Of a stretch of 64,000 bases of DNA, positions 42,977-51,051 are shown in pieces; position 1 is the stretch's first letter; each line of letters starts with the position of its first letter. The translations under genes and the position numbers were made by a program. The notes beneath the pieces are model-generated. The model did not search any database and had not been told where the DNA came from. It was given only the letters and a program-made list of their open reading frames with translations. This DNA is from Aureispira anguillae (GTDB lineage: Bacteria > Bacteroidota > Bacteroidia > Chitinophagales > Saprospiraceae). The stretch is from the NCBI RefSeq assembly GCF_026000115.1, contig NZ_AP026867.1, positions 5,444,001 through 5,508,000 on the forward strand. The letters run 5' to 3'.

Positions 42977-44832
42977 TGGAGCTCTTAACAATTGTCAAAA
43001 TAGGAGGTCATATTATCAACTGTCCCGACTTATTAAACCAATTTCTAAATCAATTTGCAGCATTACCCACTCCTAAAATTTTAGTCCATGGAGGGGGCAA
43101 AAAAGCAAGTGATTTAGCCCAACAATTGGGTATAGAAGTCAAAATGAAGGAAGGAAGACGAATTACAGATCAAGCAACTTTAGACATTGCAACCATGGTG
43201 TATGGTGGTCTAATCAACAACCAAATTACGGCTCAACTGCGCCATTTAGGATTGCATCCTCTAGGTCTTAGTGGAGCTGACTTGGGCATTCTTAGTGCAA
43301 AGAAGAGAACCGCTACTAGTATTGATTATGGCTATGTTGGCGATATTACCCAAATTGATGCCCTACAAATCCAAACACTGCTTCAACAGCAAATTACCCC
43401 CGTTTTTGCTCCCTTAACGAGTAATACAAAGGGGCAACTGTTCAATACCAATGCAGATACAATCGCCGCAAAACTAGCAAGTGCTATGCAGGGTTTTTAT
43501 ACGGTTAAATTGCACTATTGTTTTGAGCATAAGGGGGTCTTGTCCAATCTAGATGGTCAAAAAGTTGTAATTCCTGAACTCTCTCCCAATCAATTGCTTG
43601 TCTTGCAAAACAATGGAACCATCAAAAATGGTATGATTCCTAAGTTGCAAAATGGTTTTTCAGCATTAGAGGCTGGCGTAAAAGAAGTCACCATTTGCCA
43701 CTTTTCAAGCATTGGAATAGGAACCCAGTTAGTCCATAATCTCCATGCCCCTCAAAGGCTTTCTTTAAACAACAAACCGCTTTCTAAAATTGCAGAAAGT
43801 ATATTGAGGCAACTCATTAGAATCCCATCGCTGAGTAGAAAAGAAGCCCAAACCGCTCATTTTTTATCCGATTGCATTCACCAACTTACAGGCGTTGTAC
43901 CTCAACAAAAGCACCATAATTTATGGATTAAAAACAAACATTTTAATCCTGACTTACCTAGTATCTTGCTCTGTTCTCATCATGATACCGTAAAACCAGT
44001 TAAAGGATGGAGTAAAAACCCATACCTCGATCAATTGGAGGGAGATCGACTTTATGGTTTAGGCAGTAATGATGCAGGTGCATCTTTGGTCTGTTTATTA
44101 GCAACCTTCTATTATTATTACAATACTCCTAAACTTCCTTATAATCTAATTTTTGCAGCCGTAGCAGAAGAGGAAATTTCTGGAGCGAATGGAATTTCTG
44201 CTATTCTAGAAGAATTGGGGACAATTGATTTGGCAATTATAGGAGAACCGACACAAATGCAGTTGGCCATTGCAGAGAAGGGCTTAATGGTATTGGAAGG
44301 AATTGCGGAAGGTAAATCAGGTCATGCTGCTAGAAAAGAAGGCATTAATGCAATTAGTATTGCACAAGCAGATATTGCTTGTCTAGAATCCTTAGCCTTA
44401 GATCGAGTTTCAACCACTTTAGGTGCAGTTAATATAGCGGTAACACAAATCCAAGCAGGTTATCAACACAATATTATTCCTGATAGCTGCCATTTTGTAG
44501 TAGATGTTCGCACCAATGAATGTTATTCCAATACTGAGCTTTTTGAGCTGCTTCAAAAACAACTCAAAAGTAAGCTCATTGCCAAATCTTTCCGCCTAGG
44601 TCCCTCCAGCATTTCTTTGGAGCATCCTATTGTCAAAAAAGCACAGCAAATAGGTTTAGCAACATTTGGCTCTGCAACGCTTTCCGATCAAGCCTTAATT
44701 TCTTTTCCAAGTGTCAAGATTGGGCCTGGCGATTCTAAACGCTCTCATACTGCTGATGAATATATCCTATTATCTGAGCTAAAAACAGGCATTCAAACTT
44801 ATATCAATCTATTAAATAAGCTAACATTATGA
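42976..44832 (+). CDS. argB-argE: Bifunctional N-acetylglutamate kinase / M20 deacylase fusion (ArgB-ArgE)
   Basis: 618 residues in one frame. Residues 1-255 are ArgB: 'VKIGGHII' (Lys8), 'ILVHGGGKKASD' (37-46), 'GRRITDQATLDIATMV', 'LGLSGADLGILSAKK', 'FNTNADTIAAKLASAM'. After a short linker an M20 peptidase-fold deacylase begins near 265. Metal ligands: H335-x-D337 ('CSHHDTV'), D366 ('GSNDAGA'), E398-E399 ('VAEEEIS'), E424 ('IIGEPT') and a final His ('RSHTADEY'), so both halves look active. The second half matches the ArgE'/LysK type and should remove the acyl group from acyl-citrulline (or acyl-ornithine). The two activities are steps 2 and 6 of the pathway. Start overlaps argF', stop overlaps carA (ATGA). 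Confidence 0.94.
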   Translation: MELLTIVKIGGHIINCPDLLNQFLNQFAALPTPKILVHGGGKKASDLAQQLGIEVKMKEGRRITDQATLDIATMVYGGLINNQITAQLRHLGLHPLGLSGADLGILSAKKRTATSIDYGYVGDITQIDALQIQTLLQQQITPVFAPLTSNTKGQLFNTNADTIAAKLASAMQGFYTVKLHYCFEHKGVLSNLDGQKVVIPELSPNQLLVLQNNGTIKNGMIPKLQNGFSALEAGVKEVTICHFSSIGIGTQLVHNLHAPQRLSLNNKPLSKIAESILRQLIRIPSLSRKEAQTAHFLSDCIHQLTGVVPQQKHHNLWIKNKHFNPDLPSILLCSHHDTVKPVKGWSKNPYLDQLEGDRLYGLGSNDAGASLVCLLATFYYYYNTPKLPYNLIFAAVAEEEISGANGISAILEELGTIDLAIIGEPTQMQLAIAEKGLMVLEGIAEGKSGHAARKEGINAISIAQADIACLESLALDRVSTTLGAVNIAVTQIQAGYQHNIIPDSCHFVVDVRTNECYSNTELFELLQKQLKSKLIAKSFRLGPSSISLEHPIVKKAQQIGLATFGSATLSDQALISFPSVKIGPGDSKRSHTADEYILLSELKTGIQTYINLLNKLTL

Positions 44833-45911
44833 AAACCCAACAACAAACTGCACTATTGACTTTTGAAGATGGTACTACCTTCGAAGGCTTGGTATTTGCC
44901 AATGGAAATGATGCCATAGGAGAAGTGATTTTTAATACTTCTATGGTTGGGTATCAAGAAATTTTAACCGACCCTTCTTACAAAGGTCAAATGGTTGTTT
45001 TAACCTCTCCTATGATTGGAAATTATGGAATCATAGACAAAGACATTGAGTCTAACTGCGTACAAATCAAAGCACTATTGGTTAAAGAATATTGCGACTA
45101 TCCCAATAATTGGGAGGCCAGTCAAACCCTCAAAAGCTACTTAGAAGCAGCCAATGTACTTGGTGTTGAGGGCTTAGATACTCGTGCAATCACCAAATAC
45201 ATTCGAAAAACAGGTGCTAATAAGGCGACATTAACTCGTTCAGAATCAAACCATAAATTATTAACAGAAGAGAAGGATGTATTAAAAGCAGTTTCTACGC
45301 CTACGATCAAACATTACCCCTTAAAAGACAAAGCCTGTTTTAAAGTAGCGGTAGTGGATACTGGTATCAAGTGGAACATATTGAGAATACTACAGGAATT
45401 AAACTGTGAAGTAGTGCGTTTTCCATACACCATAACCGCTGAAGTCTTGCTTTCAGAAGGATTTGATGGTGTCTTATTGTCCAATGGTCCTGGGGACCCT
45501 CGCAAAGCAAAAAATTTAGTCCAGATGGTTCAACAACTCATTGGTAAAATCCCAATATTTGGCATCTGTATGGGGCATCAAATTCTGGGAATGGCATTGG
45601 GGGGAACTGTAGAAAAATTAAAATTTGGGCATCATGGCAGCAATCATCCGATTAAAAATTTAGAAACGGGGCGTGTTGAAATCACAGCACAAAACCACAA
45701 CTATGTTTTAGCCAATGACTCCTTTGCCTCAAAATTGGTAAAAGTAACCCATACCAATTTGTTGGATGATTCTATTGCAGGCATTCGACATTTAGAGCAC
45801 CCGATATTTTCTGTACAGTATCATCCTGAGGCCTCTCCTGGCCCCAATGATTCTGCTTATTTATTTCAAACCTTTGTGAGTTTTATGCAAACTCCAACCA
45901 ATCAACAATAG
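44829..45911 (+). CDS. carA: Carbamoyl phosphate synthase small subunit
   Basis: 360 residues. N-terminal domain 'LLTFEDGTTFEGLVFA', 'GEVIFNTSMVGYQEILTDPSYKGQMVVLTSPMIGNYGI', then a class I glutamine amidotransferase with the catalytic Cys247 in 'FGICMGHQILGMALGG' and the His-Glu pair in 'YHPEASPGP'. It supplies ammonia from glutamine to CarB. The 4-bp overlap with the ArgB-ArgE fusion and 3-bp gap to carB place it inside the arginine operon, so this carbamoyl phosphate is probably made mainly for arginine. Confidence 0.97.
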   Translation: MKTQQQTALLTFEDGTTFEGLVFANGNDAIGEVIFNTSMVGYQEILTDPSYKGQMVVLTSPMIGNYGIIDKDIESNCVQIKALLVKEYCDYPNNWEASQTLKSYLEAANVLGVEGLDTRAITKYIRKTGANKATLTRSESNHKLLTEEKDVLKAVSTPTIKHYPLKDKACFKVAVVDTGIKWNILRILQELNCEVVRFPYTITAEVLLSEGFDGVLLSNGPGDPRKAKNLVQMVQQLIGKIPIFGICMGHQILGMALGGTVEKLKFGHHGSNHPIKNLETGRVEITAQNHNYVLANDSFASKLVKVTHTNLLDDSIAGIRHLEHPIFSVQYHPEASPGPNDSAYLFQTFVSFMQTPTNQQ

Positions 45912-45914
45912 ATT

Positions 45915-48900
45915 ATGCCAAAAAGAACCGACATTCAGAAAATATTAATCATAGGATCAGGCCCTATTGTAATTGGGCAAGCCTGTGAATTTGATTATTC
46001 AGGTACACAAGCCTGCAAAGCATTAAGAACAGAAGGCTATCAGGTGGTTTTAGTCAATTCTAATCCTGCTACGATTATGACCGACCCTAGCGTTGCAGAT
46101 GTGGTATATATTGAGCCTTTGGACCCAATAGTTTTGGAAAAAATTATTGCCAAAGAACGCCCTGATGCTCTGCTCCCTACATTAGGTGGGCAAACGGCTC
46201 TAAACTTGTGTATGGAACTCCATCTAAAGCGTATTTTGGAACAATACCACGTAGAAGTTATTGGTGCCAGCATCGAAACAATTAACAAAGCAGAGAGTAG
46301 AGAACGTTTTGCTCAATTGGTTGATAAAATCGGGCTAAAAACCTCTGTTGCTCGCAGAGCTTCAACGTTAGAAGAAGCCAAAATTATCCGTAAAGAACTT
46401 GGCTTTCCTTGTTTGCTAAGAGCATCTTACACCCTTGGAGGAAAAGGAAGTGGTGTTGCTTATGACGATACTACTTTTTTAGAAATTGCTCAAAAAGGCT
46501 TGGAGGCTAGTTTAACTTCTGAAATTGCCATTGAAAAATATTTAGGCGGCTGGAAAGAATTTGAATTAGAAATGATGCGAGACAAAAACGATAATTGTAT
46601 TGTTGTTTGTGGTATGGAGAATTTTGATGCCTTGGGTGTGCATACTGGAGACTCAATTACGGTGGCTCCGATCCAAACGTTAACCAATCATCAGTATCAA
46701 AAAATGAGAGATGCGGCTATTGAGTTAATGAAAATAGTTGGGGTAGAAACAGGTGGAGCTAATATACAATTTGCCGTTTGTCCTCAGACGGGTGAAATGC
46801 TGGTGGTTGAAATGAACCCTAGAGTTTCTCGTTCTTCTGCCTTAGCTTCCAAAGCTACGGGTTATCCCATTGCAAAATTTGCCGCAAAATTAGCCGTTGG
46901 TTATACCTTAGATGAATTACAAAACGACATTACCCAAAAAACAGCTTGTTTTGAGCCTGCTCTAGATTATTGTGTGTTAAAGTTCCCTCGTTTTAATTTT
47001 GAAAAATTTGAAGGCAATAATCACTTAGGGACAACCATGAAAGCACTAGGAGAAGTTATGGCAATTGGTAGAACATTTAAGGAGGCACTCCAAAAAGGGA
47101 TTCGTGCCTTGGAAATTCCCTCCATCAATGGTGGAAGCCAAGAAGAGGTCTTAAATCAATTATCGATTCCCAATCCTCAACGAATTTTTTACTTATTTGA
47201 AGCGTTCAAGATGGGATGGAATGTCGATACCGTTTATCATTATTCTAAAATTGACAAATGGTTTTTGCATCAAATCAAACAGTTGGTTAATACTCCTAAG
47301 CCAATATACAACAATCCTCAATCCATTCGCACCGCCAAACAACTAGGCTTTTCGGATGCTGATTTAACCCAAGCTTTAGATTTTGAGCATGAAAATGCCT
47401 TTAGAAACTATAGAAAAGGGCATAAAATACAGCCTACTTATAAACTGGTTGATACCTGTGCCGCAGAATTTGAAGCCTATACCCCCTATTATTATTCCAC
47501 TTATGAACAAGAGGATGAATCCGCAGTCTCTGACCGAGCTAAAATTATGTTGGTCGGTAGTGGCCCTAATAGAATTGGACAAGGCATTGAATTTGATTAT
47601 TGTTGTGTTCATGCTGCCCAAACCATTCGCAAAATGGGCTACGAGTGCATTATGGTAAATTCTAACCCTGAAACGGTTTCAACCGATTATGATGTTTCGG
47701 ATAAGTTATATTTTGAGCCCATTAGCTTTGAGGAGGTCTATAACATTTATGAAAAAGAACAGCCACAAGGTCTAATTTTACAATTGGGTGGACAAACTCC
47801 TTTTAATCTAATCGAATCCTTAAATGCAGTGGGGGTTCCCATCTTGGGTACTGCTCCTATCAACATTGCCAAAGCAGAAAACAGAGCCCAATTTAGTAAT
47901 TTATTAAAACAGCTCAACATTCAGCAACCCCAACATGCCATTGCTCAAAACGCTTCCGAAGTTTGGAACAAAGCACTTGAAGTTGGTTATCCGATTTTAA
48001 TACGTCCTTCCTTTGTTATTGGAGGCAGTCAAATGGCAATTATTTCAAAAAACACCGAACTCCAACAATATTTAGCGCAGCATACCCTTACTTATCCACT
48101 TTTAATTGATCAATTTTTGGGGGATGCAATCGAAGTCGATGTGGATTTAATTTGTGATGGTACGGAGGTTGTTATTGCAGGAATTACCGAACAAATACAA
48201 CCTGCAGGGGTTCATTCGGGGGATTCAGCTTGTACTTGGCCTACCTATACTATTGCCCCATCCATCCTAGAGCAAATCCAGCAAATAAGCACTCAATTGG
48301 CTTTAGAATTAAATATTATTGGTTTATTAAACGTTCAAATTGCCCTTCAAAAAAATCAAATTTATATTTTAGAAGCCAATCCTAGAGCCTCTAGAACCCT
48401 TCCTTTTATTAGTAAAATACAGGGTGTAAATTGGCTGGAGCTGGCAACCAAGGTAATCTTAGGAGCAAAGCTAAAATCCTTAGAATGGACAGCAACTCCT
48501 ATTGTTGGATATGCCGTAAAAGAAGTCGTTTTTCCCTTTTCTAAATTTGAAGAAACGCCTATTATTTTTACTCCACAAATGCAATCAACTGGAGAAGTAA
48601 TGGGCATGGCAACTAGTTTGGGCATGGCGTATTACAAAGCAAAATTAGCAACAGGTATTAAGCTTCCTACTCATGGGAAAGTATTGGTAGATCGTGAATT
48701 TATAGCCCCTGATTTTTGCGCTAAATTAGGCTTTGAACCAACCACCAGTTTAGAACAAGCAGATTTATTAATTAGCATTCATTCTCAAAAACCCAAGCCC
48801 AATAGTTTGGCATTACGTCGAATGGCTTGGGACAAAGGGATTCCCATTATTTGTTTTGAGCGAGAACTGGATTTATTCCAGCAGGCAATTAAAGCCTTAA

Positions 48901-48932
48901 ATTCGCAGCCACTAGAGGTTTGTTCTTTATAA
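45915..48932 (+). CDS. carB: Carbamoyl phosphate synthase large subunit, shortened allosteric domain
   Basis: 1005 residues against about 1070 for the usual enzyme. Both ATP-grasp halves are complete ('IGSGPIVIGQACEFDYSGTQ', 'LLRASYTLGGKGSG', 'VVEMNPRVSRSSALASKATGYP' and 'VGSGPNRIGQGIEFDYCCVH', 'LIRPSFVIGGSQM', 'ILEANPRASRTLPFISK'), plus 'STGEVMG'. The C-terminal MGS-like domain, which binds UMP, IMP or ornithine in E. coli, is only about 90 residues instead of about 135. It runs from 'HGKVLVDREF' almost directly to 'QADLLISIHSQKPKPNSLALRRMAWDKGIP' (written here as two adjoining parts), with roughly 45 residues missing. Control by nucleotides is therefore probably changed or lost. Last gene of the operon. 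Confidence 0.95.
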   Translation: MPKRTDIQKILIIGSGPIVIGQACEFDYSGTQACKALRTEGYQVVLVNSNPATIMTDPSVADVVYIEPLDPIVLEKIIAKERPDALLPTLGGQTALNLCMELHLKRILEQYHVEVIGASIETINKAESRERFAQLVDKIGLKTSVARRASTLEEAKIIRKELGFPCLLRASYTLGGKGSGVAYDDTTFLEIAQKGLEASLTSEIAIEKYLGGWKEFELEMMRDKNDNCIVVCGMENFDALGVHTGDSITVAPIQTLTNHQYQKMRDAAIELMKIVGVETGGANIQFAVCPQTGEMLVVEMNPRVSRSSALASKATGYPIAKFAAKLAVGYTLDELQNDITQKTACFEPALDYCVLKFPRFNFEKFEGNNHLGTTMKALGEVMAIGRTFKEALQKGIRALEIPSINGGSQEEVLNQLSIPNPQRIFYLFEAFKMGWNVDTVYHYSKIDKWFLHQIKQLVNTPKPIYNNPQSIRTAKQLGFSDADLTQALDFEHENAFRNYRKGHKIQPTYKLVDTCAAEFEAYTPYYYSTYEQEDESAVSDRAKIMLVGSGPNRIGQGIEFDYCCVHAAQTIRKMGYECIMVNSNPETVSTDYDVSDKLYFEPISFEEVYNIYEKEQPQGLILQLGGQTPFNLIESLNAVGVPILGTAPINIAKAENRAQFSNLLKQLNIQQPQHAIAQNASEVWNKALEVGYPILIRPSFVIGGSQMAIISKNTELQQYLAQHTLTYPLLIDQFLGDAIEVDVDLICDGTEVVIAGITEQIQPAGVHSGDSACTWPTYTIAPSILEQIQQISTQLALELNIIGLLNVQIALQKNQIYILEANPRASRTLPFISKIQGVNWLELATKVILGAKLKSLEWTATPIVGYAVKEVVFPFSKFEETPIIFTPQMQSTGEVMGMATSLGMAYYKAKLATGIKLPTHGKVLVDREFIAPDFCAKLGFEPTTSLEQADLLISIHSQKPKPNSLALRRMAWDKGIPIICFERELDLFQQAIKALNSQPLEVCSL

Positions 48933-48980
48933 AAGCAGCGGTTAAAAAAGTCTAATTTGCGCATAGACAGATTTTATTAT

Positions 48981-49006
48981 CCCACGGTACAGATCTGTAC
49001 CGTGGG
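48981..49006. promoter_or_regulatory. Perfect 26-bp palindrome after carB
   Basis: CCCACGGTACAGA followed directly by its reverse complement, flanked by TTAT/TATTAT. No T run follows on either strand, so it is not a typical terminator. It lies between the convergent carB and the 49025 gene. Confidence 0.6.
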
Positions 49007-49024
49007 TATTATCAACGATCGATT

Positions 49025-49447
49025 TTATTCCCTTGCAGGTCTCCAAAGCGGTCCTACCAAAATCAACAGTAAAAATATATTGACAATAAAATTATTAAAA
49101 TTACCCGATAGTATTGAACCTAAACTGTCTACCAAAAACCAGCTTAATAAACTGGTCAATACAATTTTTCTTGTTTGTTCAGGGGCTTTCTCATAGATTT
49201 CTGAGGATAATAACCATATCAAAACAGCCCATCCCAATAAAATTCCACCAAGCAAAGCAGATAAAAATACAGTTGTAGGAGCATCGTAATTCTGATTACC
49301 ATCCAATGGCCAACTTGAAAAGTCTAGCACCAGTTGAATCAGTTTATTTGTTTTTGTAATGGTTCCTAAAAAGAATAGAATGGCGTAACAAAAAATAGCT
49401 ACTGCTGTAACTTTAAGCCAAAGTTTATGCATTGTTTTACTCATCAT
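49025..49447 (-). CDS. Small four-helix membrane protein
   Basis: 140 residues with four hydrophobic segments: 'LKVTAVAIFCYAILFFLGTI', a segment around 62-83 ('FLSALLGGILLGWAVLIWLL'), 'IVLTSLLSWFLVDSLGSIL' and 'FIVNIFLLLILVGPLW'. Resembles small DoxX-like or DUF4345-like membrane proteins in size only; no firm family. Its start is 87 bp after the TetR stop in the same direction, so it may be the target or partner of that regulator. Confidence 0.7.
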   Translation of the reverse strand: MMSKTMHKLWLKVTAVAIFCYAILFFLGTITKTNKLIQLVLDFSSWPLDGNQNYDAPTTVFLSALLGGILLGWAVLIWLLSSEIYEKAPEQTRKIVLTSLLSWFLVDSLGSILSGNFNNFIVNIFLLLILVGPLWRPARE

Positions 49448-49534
49448 AACAATTGTTTAATTAATAAATTATGAGCGTAAAACTAGCCGTAATGCTTAGA
49501 ACATTTTAGTCGGTAGCGTACAATAGAAAGCTAC

Positions 49535-50068
49535 TCAGGTAAGTCGATTGATGATACGACTCAGGTTTTGAAAATAGCTCTTGAGGCTATTATAACACAG
49601 GTTATCTTTATTGATATTCATATAAAAGTCGTCTGTTGCCAATTCAAATAGACCTTCCAGTTGGGTTGTGTTCAATTTTAAATTAATTTGCTTTGCCCAA
49701 AGCATTGTCGCATAATTACCTAAGATTTTATTTGCTTTAGAAAGTGCAATTTGTACGGAATCATAGTGTCTATGTATCCTTAATTGTCTATGAAACAATA
49801 AGTCCACCTTATGCGCTACTAGAATATTAATTAGATCAGGGTAAATTGACGCACAGTTTCTCTCTTTTTCAGCAAGTATTAGACACATTTTAAAATGATG
49901 CTCAAACAGATGATCTGAGAAACATTCTAAATCAGCAAAGTGATGATAAAATGAAGATTTGCTAACCCCTACAACTCTAGCAAGAGACTCTATTTTTAAG
50001 CGCTTGTATCCCGCTAAAGCATAAGTCTCATACCCCTTTTTTATCCATTTTTGTTTACTACTCTCCAT
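49535..50068 (-). CDS. TetR-family transcriptional regulator
   Basis: 177 residues. N-terminal helix-turn-helix of the TetR type ('KGYETYALAGYKRLKIESLARVVGVSKSSFYHHFADLECF', given here as one family signature in two halves around G20 and V32), then a helical ligand-binding part without recognised family. A 14-bp dyad lies 40 bp upstream of its start and is a candidate autoregulatory site. Downstream is a small membrane protein; upstream a barrel protein, all on the minus strand. Confidence 0.9.
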   Translation of the reverse strand: MESSKQKWIKKGYETYALAGYKRLKIESLARVVGVSKSSFYHHFADLECFSDHLFEHHFKMCLILAEKERNCASIYPDLINILVAHKVDLLFHRQLRIHRHYDSVQIALSKANKILGNYATMLWAKQINLKLNTTQLEGLFELATDDFYMNINKDNLCYNSLKSYFQNLSRIINRLT

Positions 50069-50107
50069 TATTTAAGCTATCAATTATAAATATCAAACAG
50101 TCAGATC

Positions 50108-50143
50108 GTCCAAAAAATAATCAAATCTAATTATTTTTTGGAC
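50108..50143. promoter_or_regulatory. Dyad upstream of tetR: operator or terminator
   Basis: GTCCAAAAAATAAT (50108-50121) and its exact reverse complement (50130-50143) around an 8-nt centre. It lies between the stop of the barrel gene (50171) and the start of tetR (50068). It could be the TetR operator or a terminator of the barrel gene; no free T run follows the stem. Confidence 0.5.
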
Positions 50144-50170
50144 TTTCCGACAGCCTATTTATCTCATACT

Positions 50171-50707
50171 CTAGAAAGTATAACGAGCAGAAATAGCAAC
50201 TTGGTCGTACCAAACGCCCAAATATTCAACAAAATGAATGCTTGGTTTTATATCTGCTTGTAAAGTCAATGGAATCTTAGAAAAGGTATATTCCACTCCA
50301 CCGATAACGTCTAATCCTGTCAAGAAGTAAGGACGATCTTCATCCAACCAAGGATGTGCTGTATAACCGCCCCATACGCCAATATGAGCTCCTCCTCCTA
50401 TAAACCAGTTGAAACCTTCTACCCTTCCTATTGGAAAGTGCCATTCAACTAGAGCTGCTATATTGATACCTGGCGTAGAATTCCAATGGTTATAATGGCT
50501 TTTTCCTCCCAGTCTAAAATCGCCAAAGTACCGACTTGTTACCAAGCCCTCTATGGCGATCTTTTCGCCCAAGAAGTGTTTTACAGTAAAGCCATAGCTT
50601 GGTCCTATTCGTCCTCCAATTGCTGTATTGTAATTCTTTTGAGCATCAATAGTTTTACTCCCAAACAACATAAGTGTGGCCAATAAAATTGCGATTGTGT
50701 ATTTCAT
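50171..50707 (-). CDS. Small outer-membrane beta-barrel protein
   Basis: 178 residues: signal peptide (to about 'IDAQ', residue 22), then eight or so short amphipathic strands rich in Gly and aromatics ('GGRIGPSYGFTVKHFLGEKIAIEGLV', given as a family-type strand pair; 'GFNWFIGGGAHIGVWGGY'; 'ISARYTF' at the end). The C-terminal Phe is typical of outer-membrane barrels. Function unknown; similar in size to OmpA-type or opacity-type barrels. Confidence 0.8.
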   Translation of the reverse strand: MKYTIAILLATLMLFGSKTIDAQKNYNTAIGGRIGPSYGFTVKHFLGEKIAIEGLVTSRYFGDFRLGGKSHYNHWNSTPGINIAALVEWHFPIGRVEGFNWFIGGGAHIGVWGGYTAHPWLDEDRPYFLTGLDVIGGVEYTFSKIPLTLQADIKPSIHFVEYLGVWYDQVAISARYTF

Positions 50708-51051
50708 AATGCGATAAATTTGTGTTTTAATATGGTATTATAAATCAAATATACAAATATAACGCACTTACAAGAATTAGTCCAATCACAATCTTATTTA
50801 ACAGAATGTACGGGCACTATTCGAGGCATAGTTCGGCTATTGATACCTAGCCTAAGGTAGATAAATTCAGTAATGTAAAACCTTGATGTAAATTCTAAAA
50901 AGGTGAATTTTATTGTTAATCTTCTTGTTTATTTTGATAGAACAACAAGACTTCAATTAAAAACTATTGACTATATGCCACCTATTAAAGATTGGAGATT
51001 TAGGTTGACGATTATGGTTTGGGCTATCCTGAAAAATGAAATTGTTCTTAG
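50708..51051. other. Intergenic region, no convincing gene
   Basis: About 345 bp between minus-strand genes. It should contain the barrel gene promoter. A 28-codon frame on the plus strand (50975-51061) overlaps the end of the M56 gene but has no support. Confidence 0.5.
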
